This document shows, piece by piece, positions 39,633 through 48,245 of a stretch of 64,000 bases of DNA; positions within the stretch are counted from its first letter, which is position 1; every line of letters begins with the position of its first letter. The notes under the pieces are model-generated. The model ran no database searches, was not told the origin of the DNA, and saw only the letters and a program-made list of their open reading frames with translations. The stretch lies in contig NZ_CP028843.1 in NCBI RefSeq assembly GCF_003058325.1, positions 2,514,001 to 2,578,000 on the forward strand, in the 5' to 3' direction. The stretch is from Methylobacterium currus (GTDB lineage Bacteria; Pseudomonadota; Alphaproteobacteria; Rhizobiales; Beijerinckiaceae). Both the position numbers and the translations under genes were made by a program.

Positions 39633-42167
39633 ATGATCCGCCGCCGGCTCAACGCCCTGCGGCGGGACGGGCTGTCGACGCAGGTCTACCTCGTCGCCCT
39701 GGCGATCGCCCTGATCGGGCCGGGCCTGATCTTCACCGCCGTGCTGCTCGGCCGCTACGCCGCCCTGGAGCGGGTCCGCTTCCAGCAGGATGCCCGCGAG
39801 AGCGTGCGCGGCATCGCGCTCAGCATCGACCGGGACATGGCCGGGCTGGTCTCGGTGCTGCAGACCCTCTCGGCCTCGCCGCGCTTGCGTCAGGCCGGAT
39901 TTGGTCAGGACACCCTCGGCGGGTTCGAGACCCAGGCCCGGGCCGTGACGGAGACGACGGGCCTTCGCCTCTCGCTGCGCCGGCGGGACGGGACCCAGCT
40001 CGTCAACACCGCCCTGCCCCCCGGCGCGCCGCTGCCGCAGGACCCGCATCCCGAGGATGCCGCGGTGCTGGCGACGAAGCAGCCGGTGATCGGCGGCGTC
40101 CGCGCCGGCGCGCCCGGGCAGCCGCCGACCTACGACGTGGCGGTGCCGGTGACGATCGACGGGGCGCCGGCCTACGTGCTCAGCGTCACGGTGCCGGTGG
40201 ACCGGCTTCACCAGATCCTGGTCCAGGACCTCGCGCCGGGCTGGACCACCGCGGTCGTCGACCGCAGCGGCCTCCTGCTCGCCCGCTCGGAGGACCATGC
40301 CAGCCTCGCCGGCCAGCCGATGCAGGCGGCGTTGCGCGGCCACCCGACCGGCGCCGCGGACATCTGGGAGGGGATCGACCGGCGCCGGCGGCCGGTCCTC
40401 TACGTCGAGACCACCGCGAAGGCGGCGGGCTGGACCGTGGGCGCCAGCATCCCCCGGCAGCAGGTCGAGGCGCCCCTGCGCACCTGGGTCCTGGCCTTCG
40501 GGGGGTTCGGGCTCCTGGCGCTGGCGGTGTCGTCGGCGCTCGCGGTGACGCTGTGGGCGCGGGTCGCCGAGCCCCTGCGCCAGCTCGCCGCGGCGGGCGG
40601 GGCGCTCGCCGCCGGCCAGCCGGTGCCGCGGGTCTCGACGCCGATCCGCGAGATCCGCCAGCTCGCCGACACCCTGGCCGACGCCTCGCAGAGCCTGCGC
40701 CGGCGCATCGCCGAGCGCGACCAGGCGCTGGCCGAGCAGAGCCGCAGCCTCGCCGCCCTGCGCGAGAGCGAGGCGCGCTTCCGCCACATGGCCGATTCCG
40801 CCCCGGCCCTGATCTGGATGACCGACGACGCGGGCGAGGTCGTCTTCGTCAACCTCCACTACGACTACCTGTTCGGCCGCTCGACCGAGACGCTGAGCGG
40901 GGGCCGCTGGCGCGAGATCGTCCATCCGGACGACCTGCCCGGCTTCGAGGCGGCGTTCGAGAGCGCCTTCGCCGCGCGCACGCCGTTCCGCCACGCGACA
41001 CGGGTGATCGACCGGCACGGGGCGACGCGCTGGATCCTGTGCGAGGGCGTCGCCCGCCTCGACGATCACGGCCGCTTCCTCGGCTATACCGGCTGCAACG
41101 TCGACATCACCGAGGCCAAGGACGCCGAGACCGCCCTGCGCGAGGGCGAGGAGCGCCTGCGGCTGGCGCTGGCCGCCGGGCGGCTCGGCACCTGGGAGAT
41201 CGACCTCGCCTCCGGGCAGCACCGCCTCTCGGCCCGCTCGGCCGAGATCTTCGGGCAAGCCCCCCTCTCGCGCGAGGCCTGGACCCGCACCGTGCATCCG
41301 GAGGACCGGGCCCGGATCGAGGCGGCGCTCGCCGCCCTGCTCGCGGGCGAGGCCGAGTACCGCACCGAGTTCCGGATCCGGACGGACGGATCGCCGCTGC
41401 GCTGGGTCAGCGCCCAGGCGATCGTGCAGCGCGATGCCGGCGGCCGGGCGCGGCGGGTGATCGGCATCCACCAGGAGGTGACCGAGCGCAAGCGGGCCGA
41501 GGAGCACCTGCGCCTGCTGGTCCACGAGCTGAACCACCGGGTGAAGAACACGCTGGCCACCGTGCAGTCGATCGCGATGCAGAGCCTGCGCGGCCTCGAC
41601 GGAGTACAGGCCGCCAGCGCCAAAACGGCTTTCGAGGCGCGGCTGATCGCGCTCGCGCGCGTCCACGACGTGCTCACCCGCGAGAGCTGGGAGGGAGCGG
41701 AGCTGGCCGAGGTGGTGAAGGACGCCCTCGCCCCCCTCGACGGGCCGGGCGCGCCCTCGCGCTTCGCGGTCGGCGGGCCCTCCTTACGCCTGCCGCCCCG
41801 CATCGCCCTCTCCATCGCCATGGCTTTGCACGAGCTCGCCACCAACGCGGTCAAGTACGGCGCCCTCTCGGTGCCGGCGGGCCAGGTCGCCCTGTCGTGG
41901 AGCGTCGCCGACGGGTGCCTCTCGCTGCGCTGGCAGGAGCGCGGCGGGCCGCCGGTCGTCCCCCCGACCCGCACCGGCTTCGGCTCCCGCCTGATCGAGC
42001 TCAGCCTCGCCCGCGAGCTCGACGGCACGGTGAGCCTGAACTTCCCGCGCGAGGGCGTGGTCTGCACCATCGTGGCGCCGCTCGCCGAGCCGGGCGGGAT
42101 CCGTCCGGAGCAGCGGGCGGAGAGCGGTGCCGCCCCGGCCCGGCGCCGGGCGGCAGGGCAGCCGTGA
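39633..42167 (+). CDS. Membrane-bound sensor histidine kinase, HWE type, with two PAS domains
   Basis: 844 residues. Helix at about 17-40, periplasmic sensor (dCache-like, 45-285), second helix at about 285-310, HAMP-like linker, PAS1 (about 380-497), PAS2 (about 503-620) with PAC motifs, then an HWE/HisKA_2 core: phosphoacceptor H635 in HELNHRVKNTLATV and N-box N738 in HELATNAVKYGAL, closing with GFGSRLIELSL. All catalytic motifs are intact. No receiver-only partner is adjacent; HWE kinases often feed general-stress (PhyR) or single-receiver proteins. The nucleotide cyclase follows by 100 bases. Confidence 0.93.
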   Translation: MIRRRLNALRRDGLSTQVYLVALAIALIGPGLIFTAVLLGRYAALERVRFQQDARESVRGIALSIDRDMAGLVSVLQTLSASPRLRQAGFGQDTLGGFETQARAVTETTGLRLSLRRRDGTQLVNTALPPGAPLPQDPHPEDAAVLATKQPVIGGVRAGAPGQPPTYDVAVPVTIDGAPAYVLSVTVPVDRLHQILVQDLAPGWTTAVVDRSGLLLARSEDHASLAGQPMQAALRGHPTGAADIWEGIDRRRRPVLYVETTAKAAGWTVGASIPRQQVEAPLRTWVLAFGGFGLLALAVSSALAVTLWARVAEPLRQLAAAGGALAAGQPVPRVSTPIREIRQLADTLADASQSLRRRIAERDQALAEQSRSLAALRESEARFRHMADSAPALIWMTDDAGEVVFVNLHYDYLFGRSTETLSGGRWREIVHPDDLPGFEAAFESAFAARTPFRHATRVIDRHGATRWILCEGVARLDDHGRFLGYTGCNVDITEAKDAETALREGEERLRLALAAGRLGTWEIDLASGQHRLSARSAEIFGQAPLSREAWTRTVHPEDRARIEAALAALLAGEAEYRTEFRIRTDGSPLRWVSAQAIVQRDAGGRARRVIGIHQEVTERKRAEEHLRLLVHELNHRVKNTLATVQSIAMQSLRGLDGVQAASAKTAFEARLIALARVHDVLTRESWEGAELAEVVKDALAPLDGPGAPSRFAVGGPSLRLPPRIALSIAMALHELATNAVKYGALSVPAGQVALSWSVADGCLSLRWQERGGPPVVPPTRTGFGSRLIELSLARELDGTVSLNFPREGVVCTIVAPLAEPGGIRPEQRAESGAAPARRRAAGQP

Positions 42168-42267
42168 GGCTGACGTCGGCCGGACGGTCGATGGCGGCCG
42201 GAGGGAATCGTCCCATATCGCCGGGAGCCGAGGGCCCGTCCGCGCCCGGCGCCGGACGGACCCGCCG

Positions 42268-43578
42268 ATGATCCCAGACTCGACGCCAAGCCCCTCGGCC
42301 CGCCGGCCGCTCGGCGCGCGGCTCGGCCCGGTGCGCAGCCGGGCCGGGCTGACCGCCGCGGGGGCGGCCCTGCTGCTGCTGGTCGGGTCCGCCAACGGGG
42401 TGCTGCTCGCCTGGCAGAGCAGCGTCCAGCACCGCATCACCCACACGCTGACGGTCGACCGGACCCTGATGCAGGTGCTGGCCGACCTCCTGGACAGCGA
42501 GACCGGGCAGCGCGGCTACCTGCTCACCGGCGATCCGGCCTTCCTGGTGCCCTACACCGCCGGGCAGGCCCGGATCGCCGCGGAGCTGCCGGTGCTGGAC
42601 GCGGAGCTGCGCGCCTCCCCGACTCAGGAGGCCCGCCTCCGCGCGCTCCGCCCCGCCATCGACCGCAAGTTCGCCGAGCTCGACCGGACGCTCGCCCTCG
42701 ACCGCGCCGGCGACCGGGACGGCGCGCTGGCCCTGGTGCGGGCCGGCGAGGGCAAGGCGGAGATGGACGGGATCCGCCGGATCATCGAGTCGATGCGCGC
42801 CCAGGAGGACGACCTGCTGGTGGGCTACCAGCGGCACGCCCACCGGATCGAGGCCTTGGTCGGAATCGGCAGCGTCGTGTCGGTCGGCATCATGGCGCTG
42901 CTCGCGGTCCTCGCCTTACGCGAGACGGCGCGGCGGGCGGCCCTGTCGCGCTTCCTGCCGGCGGAGCTGGCGCCCCTCCTCGAGCGCGGCGGACTGGAGC
43001 GGGGCGGCGGCCTGCGGCTCGGCGAGCGGCGCCACGCGGCCATCGCCTTCGTGGACATGCGCGGATCCACCGCGATCGCCGAGCGGGCCGATCCCGAGAC
43101 GGTGGCCCTCCTGGTGACGGGGTTCCGGCGCTGCGTCGCCCAGGCCGCCCGGGAGACCGGGGGCGTGATCGACAAGTTCATGGGCGACGGCGCCCTGGTG
43201 GTGTTCGGCGTGCCGGAGGCGCGGGCGGACGCCGCCGCCCAGGCCATCGCCTTCGCGGGACGGCTGGAGGGGCTGGTGGCCGAGTGGAATGCGGGCCAGC
43301 GCGAAGCCCCGGTGCGGATCGGCATCGGGGTGCATTGCGGCGAGGTGTTCGTCGGCGTGGTCGGCGACGACGACCGGCTCGAATTCACCGTGCTCGGCGA
43401 CGCGGTCAACGTCGCGGCCCGGCTCGAACAGGCGACCAAGACCTTCGGCACCACCACGCTGGTGTCGCAGGCCGCGCTCGATGCGGCGCGCGTCTCCGGC
43501 GCGGAATGGCGCGAGGTCAGCCGCCAGCCGCTGCGCGGCCGGCAGGAGGCCTTCCCGATCTACGGTCGGGCTGCCTGA
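42268..43578 (+). CDS. CHASE3-domain class III nucleotide cyclase
   Basis: 436 residues from the ATG at 42268. Membrane helix at about 29-49, CHASE3-type periplasmic helices (50-195, with DLLDSETGQRGYLLTGDP typical of the fold), second helix at about 197-217, then a class III cyclase domain: metal Asp D263 in FVDMRGST, D307 in DKFMGDGALVVFG, K303 and D378 consistent with ATP as substrate, N381 and R385 for transition state. Probably an adenylate cyclase that makes cAMP in response to an extracytoplasmic signal. A Crp/Fnr regulator is at the right edge of the window but not linked to it. Confidence 0.92.
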   Translation: MIPDSTPSPSARRPLGARLGPVRSRAGLTAAGAALLLLVGSANGVLLAWQSSVQHRITHTLTVDRTLMQVLADLLDSETGQRGYLLTGDPAFLVPYTAGQARIAAELPVLDAELRASPTQEARLRALRPAIDRKFAELDRTLALDRAGDRDGALALVRAGEGKAEMDGIRRIIESMRAQEDDLLVGYQRHAHRIEALVGIGSVVSVGIMALLAVLALRETARRAALSRFLPAELAPLLERGGLERGGGLRLGERRHAAIAFVDMRGSTAIAERADPETVALLVTGFRRCVAQAARETGGVIDKFMGDGALVVFGVPEARADAAAQAIAFAGRLEGLVAEWNAGQREAPVRIGIGVHCGEVFVGVVGDDDRLEFTVLGDAVNVAARLEQATKTFGTTTLVSQAALDAARVSGAEWREVSRQPLRGRQEAFPIYGRAA

Positions 43579-43632
43579 GAAGGGCGGGAGAAAAACGACG
43601 CGGGACGGGGTAGCGGTCCCGGCCGGTCTCTG

Positions 43633-43956
43633 CTATCGCAGCCGCCCCGGCCGGGTCGGCTCGAAGACGATCCGGCGGTGGAAGGCGCACCAGCTCTTGC
43701 CGTCCTGCACCGGCGCACCGCAGCAGACCGCACGGTCGTTGGGTTCGCCGATGATGAATTTGCAGACGAAGGCGCCCGACTGGGCGAACGGAACCCGGAG
43801 GCTCGGGGAGGGCTCCTCGACGGCGTCTGCGGTCACGATATGCGACATGCGCACGAGCTGGTTCATCGGGTACTGACTCGCTGGCCTTCCGTCACCCTCG
43901 ACCAGAAGGGCACCGGGCCGGTTCGTGGAGGGCAGGTCCGTCACCGGATTCTCCAC
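43633..43956 (-). CDS. Small protein with a GcrA-like C-terminal cysteine motif
   Basis: Up to 107 residues from a GTG at 43956; ATGs at 43866 and 43848 are alternatives and no ribosome site decides. The C-terminal half has C65, C78, C79, C90 and H93 in the pattern C-x12-C-C-G-x10-C-x2-H, beginning CKFIIGEPND and including GAPVQDGKSWCAFH. This strongly resembles the C-terminal segment of the cell-cycle regulator GcrA, which usually reads C-x-W-P-I-G-D-P, C-G and Y-C-x-x-H. GcrA's N-terminal DNA-binding helix-turn-helix is absent. Function not known; a sigma-70 or metal-binding role would be a guess. Confidence 0.65.
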   Translation of the reverse strand: MENPVTDLPSTNRPGALLVEGDGRPASQYPMNQLVRMSHIVTADAVEEPSPSLRVPFAQSGAFVCKFIIGEPNDRAVCCGAPVQDGKSWCAFHRRIVFEPTRPGRLR

Positions 43957-44026
43957 CCATGAGATCCGCGGCCCTTGGGACCCGTGCGCACACGCGTCGC
44001 AGGGGCAGCGGTGATCGTATGAATTT

Positions 44027-44055
44027 GGGGTTGCGTCTCGCAGAACGCAAGCCCC
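44027..44055. repeat. Hairpin in the gap upstream of pit
   Basis: GGGGTTGCGT (44027-44036) pairs with ACGCAAGCCCC (44045-44055) with one bulge and an 8-base loop. It is in the 240-base divergent gap between the GcrA-like gene and the phosphate transporter, in a locally AT-richer patch. It might be a leader structure or operator. No Pho-box was recognised. Confidence 0.45.
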
Positions 44056-44196
44056 CTAAGCATTTACGTGTGGTTTTCGACAGCCCGGACGTGTCCGCGG
44101 CGGCTCCGGCCCATCCCCTGCGGCGTCATCGACTTGCCATCTGGGCGCCTTATCCTTGCTGGATCCGTGACGCCACGAGTGTGCCCCGAGTCCAGC

Positions 44197-45837
44197 ATGT
44201 CCGATGCCGCCCTCGCCCCCGATCGCACCGGCGCGGCGCATGGTCACGCCCGCTCCGGTCCTCGCCTCGACCACGGCGTGCACCCGGTGGCGACGATCGG
44301 CTTCCTGGCGGTGCTGGCCGCCGGGCTCGCCTATGGAGGCTACAACCTCGTCGCCGACATGCAGGAGGCCGGCCAGCCGCCGCTGGCCCTCGGGGCCTTC
44401 GCGCTGCTCGGCCTCGCCCTCCTCATCGCCCTCGCCTTCGAGTTCGTGAACGGCTTCCACGACACCGCCAACGCGGTGGCGACCGTGATCTACACCCATT
44501 CGATGCCGCCCCTCGCCGCGGTGATCTGGTCGGGCGCGTTCAACTTCCTCGGCGTCATGGCCTCGACCGGGGCGGTGGCCTACAGCGTCGTGACGCTGCT
44601 GCCGGTGGAGCTGATCCTTCAGGTCGGCTCAGGCGCCGGCTATGCGATGATCTTCGCGCTCCTGCTCGCGGCGATCGTGTGGAACCTCGGCACCTGGGCG
44701 CTTGGCCTGCCGAACTCCTCCTCGCACGCGCTGATCGGCTCGGTGATCGGCGTCGGCCTCGCCAACCAGCTGATGGCGCCGGGCCACGCCGCCTCGGGCG
44801 TGGCCTGGGGACAGGCGGCCAACGTCCTCGAGTCGCTGCTGTTCAGCCCGATCGTCGGCTTCGTCTGCGCCGCCCTCCTGCTCCTCGTGCTCAAGGTGCG
44901 ACGGCCCGACCTCTACCGCGCGCCCGAGGGCGATGCGCCGCCGCCGCTCTGGATCCGGGGCCTCCTGATCCTGACCTGCACCGGCGTGTCCTTCGCCCAT
45001 GGGGGCAATGACGGCCAGAAGGGCATGGGCCTGATCATGCTGATCCTGATCGGCGCCGCCCCCACGGCCTACGCGCTCAACCGCACCATGCCGGATTCGA
45101 GCACGCCCGCCTTCGTGCAGGGCTCACAAGCCGCGAGCCGGGTGTTTCGCGACCACGCCGGCTCCGCCGCCGTGCCCGACGCCGCCGGCGCCCGGGCCAA
45201 GATCGGGGAGACCTTGAAGGCGGAGGCGCCGGCCAAAGCCCTCGCCGCGCCGGAGGCCGTCGCGGCGCTCGCCGGGCTCGCGGACGACATCGCCGCCGAG
45301 GTGAAGAACTACGGCGCCATCCGGCACGTGCCGGCGGAGGCGACGCAGAACCTGCGCAACGACATGTATCTCGCCAGCGACGCGGTGCGGCTCCTCACCG
45401 GCGAGCATTCGCCCTTCTCCGACGCCGAGCAGAAGACCCTCAAGGACTACCAGCGCACCCTCGACGACGGCACCCGCATCATCCCGACCTGGGTCAAGGT
45501 CGTGGTCGCCCTCGCGCTCGGCCTCGGCACGATGGTGGGCTGGAAGCGGATCGTCGTCACGGTCGGCGAGCGAATCGGCAAGCAGCACCTCACCTACGCG
45601 CAGGGCGCCTCCGCCGAGGCGGTCGCCGCCGGCACGATCGGCCTCGCCGAGGCCTACGGGATGCCGGTCTCGACCACCCACATCCTGTCGAGCGGCGTCG
45701 CCGGCACGATGTGGGCCAACGGCACCGGCCTGCAGAGGACGACCGTGCGCAACCTGGCGCTCGCCTGGATCCTGACCCTGCCGGCGGCGATCACGCTGGC
45801 GGGTGTCCTGTACTGGGGCTTGCGGCAGGTCTTCTGA
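44197..45837 (+). CDS. Inorganic phosphate transporter, PiT family
   Basis: 546 residues from the ATG at 44197. Two PHO4 halves: FEFVNGFHDTANAVATVIYT in the first and GVSFAHGGNDGQKGMGL in the second, then MPVSTTHILSSGVAG near the C-terminus. A hydrophilic Ala/Lys-rich loop of about 130 residues (about 310-430) separates the halves; such loops occur in the longer PiT proteins. It imports phosphate (metal-phosphate) with protons at the inner membrane. A PhoU-like partner gene is not adjacent. Confidence 0.95.
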   Translation: MSDAALAPDRTGAAHGHARSGPRLDHGVHPVATIGFLAVLAAGLAYGGYNLVADMQEAGQPPLALGAFALLGLALLIALAFEFVNGFHDTANAVATVIYTHSMPPLAAVIWSGAFNFLGVMASTGAVAYSVVTLLPVELILQVGSGAGYAMIFALLLAAIVWNLGTWALGLPNSSSHALIGSVIGVGLANQLMAPGHAASGVAWGQAANVLESLLFSPIVGFVCAALLLLVLKVRRPDLYRAPEGDAPPPLWIRGLLILTCTGVSFAHGGNDGQKGMGLIMLILIGAAPTAYALNRTMPDSSTPAFVQGSQAASRVFRDHAGSAAVPDAAGARAKIGETLKAEAPAKALAAPEAVAALAGLADDIAAEVKNYGAIRHVPAEATQNLRNDMYLASDAVRLLTGEHSPFSDAEQKTLKDYQRTLDDGTRIIPTWVKVVVALALGLGTMVGWKRIVVTVGERIGKQHLTYAQGASAEAVAAGTIGLAEAYGMPVSTTHILSSGVAGTMWANGTGLQRTTVRNLALAWILTLPAAITLAGVLYWGLRQVF

Positions 45838-45933
45838 GGGATCCGTTCCGAGGCGCGACCGGGCTGGCAACCCGCCCCCCATCGGTGTAACCGCCCGGGG
45901 CGGGCACGTTCAGGCCCGCGCCAGGGACCCGCC

Positions 45934-46947
45934 ATGCGCTTCCTCGTGACAGGCACGGCCGGCTTCATCGGCTTCCACCTCGCCCGGCGCCTGCTCCGGG
46001 CCGGCCACGAGGTGGTGGGGGTCGACGGGCTGACCGACTACTACGACGTCGCCCTGAAGCGGGCCCGGCTGGCGCAGCTCGAGCGCCTGCCCGGCTTCTC
46101 GTCGCACGCCTTCCTGCTGGAGGAGCCCGGCGCCTTCATGGCGCTGATGGCCGAGGCGCGGCCGGAGATGGTGGTGCATCTCGCCGCCCAGGCAGGGGTG
46201 CGCTACAGCCTGGAGCACCCGGAGGCCTACGTCTCCGGCAACGTGGTGGGCACCTTCCAGGTGCTGGAGGGCTGCCGGGCGCATCCGGTGCGCCACCTGC
46301 TCTTCGCCTCGACCTCCTCGGCCTATGGCGGCAACCGGACGGTGCCGTTCCGCGAGACCGACCGGGCGGTGTGGCCGCTCACCATCTACGCCGCCTCGAA
46401 GATCGCCGGCGAGGCGATGGCGCATTCCTACGCCCACCTCTGGAAGATCCCCACCACCGCGTTCCGGTTCTTCACCGTCTACGGGCCGTGGGGCCGGCCC
46501 GACATGGCGTTGTTCCTGTTCACCCGAAAGATCCTGGCCGGCGAGCCGATCGAGGTCTACGACCACGGCCGGGCGGTGCGGGACTTCACCTATATCGACG
46601 ATCTCGTCGAGAGCATCTCTCGGCTGATCGACGCCCCCCCTCCCCCGCCCGGCTCGGGAGGCGTCTCGGCGGCCGATACCCTGAGCCCGGTCGCGCCCTA
46701 CCGGATGGTCAATATCGGCGGCGGCCGGCCGGTGAGCGTCGCGGCGATGCTCGACGCCCTGGAACAGGCCCTCGGCCGGACGGCGCGGCGCCACCTGCGC
46801 GATTTGCCACCCGGCGACGTCGAGCGGACCGAGGCGAGCACCGACCTCCTGCGCGACCTCGTCGGCTACGTGCCGGCGACGCCGCTGGAGGCGGGCATCC
46901 CGGCCTTCGTCGCCTGGTACCGGGAGCATTACGGCATGGGTGCGTAA
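45934..46947 (+). CDS. NAD-dependent epimerase, UDP-glucuronate 4-epimerase-like
   Basis: 337 residues, extended SDR: NAD motif GTAGFIGFHLARRL at about 7-20, catalytic Ser-Tyr-Lys in STSSAYGGN and YAASK, and VYGPWGRPDMALFLFT, which is typical of the CapI/UDP-glucuronate 4-epimerase branch. Also conserved is the PVAPYRMVNIGGG stretch. Likely supplies UDP-galacturonate for a surface polysaccharide, an inference from family. AGGGA precedes the ATG. No glycosyltransferase is next to it; the double TetR gene starts about 28 bases downstream. Confidence 0.92.
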   Translation: MRFLVTGTAGFIGFHLARRLLRAGHEVVGVDGLTDYYDVALKRARLAQLERLPGFSSHAFLLEEPGAFMALMAEARPEMVVHLAAQAGVRYSLEHPEAYVSGNVVGTFQVLEGCRAHPVRHLLFASTSSAYGGNRTVPFRETDRAVWPLTIYAASKIAGEAMAHSYAHLWKIPTTAFRFFTVYGPWGRPDMALFLFTRKILAGEPIEVYDHGRAVRDFTYIDDLVESISRLIDAPPPPPGSGGVSAADTLSPVAPYRMVNIGGGRPVSVAAMLDALEQALGRTARRHLRDLPPGDVERTEASTDLLRDLVGYVPATPLEAGIPAFVAWYREHYGMGA

Positions 46948-46975
46948 TCACCGGCTTGTCAGGGGAGCCGTGACA

Positions 46976-48244
46976 GTGCTCAATCCCCCGATGCCCCGCA
47001 GCCTCGATCCCGAGACCGTGCCCGCCCCCGACGCGGCGCCGCGCCAGACCCGGCGCTACGCCCAGAAGCGCGACGCGATCCTCCACGCCGCCGCCGCCCT
47101 GATCAACGAGGCCGGCGTGAAGGGCACGACGCTCGCCGACGTCGCCCGCAGCGTCGGGCTGATGACGAACAGCGTGACCTACTATTACCGTCGCAAGGAG
47201 GATCTGGCGGCGGCCTGCTTCCTGCACACGATCGGGGTGCTCGACGGGCTGGTGGCCCGGGCCGAGGCGGCGCCCGACGGGCCGGCGCGGCTCGCCCGGC
47301 TCCTCGACCTCGCGGTCGCCCACCGGGCCGCGATGGCGGCGGGCGAGGAACCGGACATCGCCGTGCTCAACGACGTGCGGGCGCTCCCCGCCCCCCAGGC
47401 CGAGAGCGTCTTCTCCGCCTACAACGCGCTCTTCCGCCGCCTGCGCGGCCTGTTCGACGACGACGGCCTCGACCGGCAGGACCGCAACGCCCGCACCCAC
47501 CTGCTGCTCTCGGTGATCCACTCGACCCGGCTGTGGATCCACCGCTACGAGCCGCGGGACTATGCCCGGGCCGGCGTCCGCATGGCCGACCTCCTCACGA
47601 GCGGCCTCGCGGCCCCGGGCTCGGAGTGGCGCCCGGTCCTCCTGCCCGAACAGGCGCCGCCGGAGGAGAGCGAGGTCTCGCCGGAGGCGTTCCTCCGTGC
47701 CGCCACCATCCTCATCAACCAGCAGGGCTATCGCGGCGCCTCGGTGGAGAAGATCTCCGGCCTCCTCAAGGTCACCAAGGGGTCGTTCTACCACCACAAC
47801 GACAACAAGGACGACCTCGTCGCCAATTGCTTCGCCCGCAGCTTCGCGCAGATCCGGGCGGTGCAGGACGCGGCGGATGCAAACGGCGGCAGCGGCTGGG
47901 ACCGAATCTGCACCGCCTCGGCGACGCTGGTGCGCAGCCAGCTCGGGCCCGGCGGGCCGCTCCTGCGCGTCACCGCCTTCAGCGCCCTGCCGGAGGCCCT
48001 GCGCACCGAGACGCGGCGCACCATGAACCGGCTGACCGAGCGCTTCGGCTTCTGCCTCGTCGACGGCATGGTCGACGGCTCGGTGCGGCCGCACGATGCC
48101 GGCATCGCCGCCCAGCTCGTCTCCAGCATGGTGAACGCCGCCGCCGAGCTGCCGGCCTGGGTGCCGGGCGTCACGCCGGACAATGCGGCCGACCTCTATG
48201 CCCGGCCGCTGTTCCTGGGGCTCTTCGCGCCAGCGGCGCGGTGA
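46976..48244 (+). CDS. Double TetR-family regulator (two HTH and two ligand domains in one chain)
   Basis: 422 residues from the GTG at 46976, chosen because AGGGGAG (46961-46967) lies 8 bases before it; ATG 46991 is the alternative. The first TetR unit has an HTH at about 32-80 (TLADVARSVGLMTNSVTYYY) with its helical domain to about 210. The second HTH is at about 232-285 (ASVEKISGLLKVTKGSFYHH) with another helical domain to the end. A single chain could thus act like a TetR dimer or bind two operators. Target unknown; the gene lies close behind the epimerase gene and is convergent with pepT, 1 base between stops. Confidence 0.9.
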   Translation: MLNPPMPRSLDPETVPAPDAAPRQTRRYAQKRDAILHAAAALINEAGVKGTTLADVARSVGLMTNSVTYYYRRKEDLAAACFLHTIGVLDGLVARAEAAPDGPARLARLLDLAVAHRAAMAAGEEPDIAVLNDVRALPAPQAESVFSAYNALFRRLRGLFDDDGLDRQDRNARTHLLLSVIHSTRLWIHRYEPRDYARAGVRMADLLTSGLAAPGSEWRPVLLPEQAPPEESEVSPEAFLRAATILINQQGYRGASVEKISGLLKVTKGSFYHHNDNKDDLVANCFARSFAQIRAVQDAADANGGSGWDRICTASATLVRSQLGPGGPLLRVTAFSALPEALRTETRRTMNRLTERFGFCLVDGMVDGSVRPHDAGIAAQLVSSMVNAAAELPAWVPGVTPDNAADLYARPLFLGLFAPAAR

Positions 48245-48245
48245 C

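Noticed and set aside
46620..46690. Repeat insertion inside the epimerase gene (Pro-run and Gly/Ser stretch)
   Set aside because: The PPPPPG...SVAAD-like loop before PVAPYR is a normal variable loop of this epimerase branch and the frame is intact.
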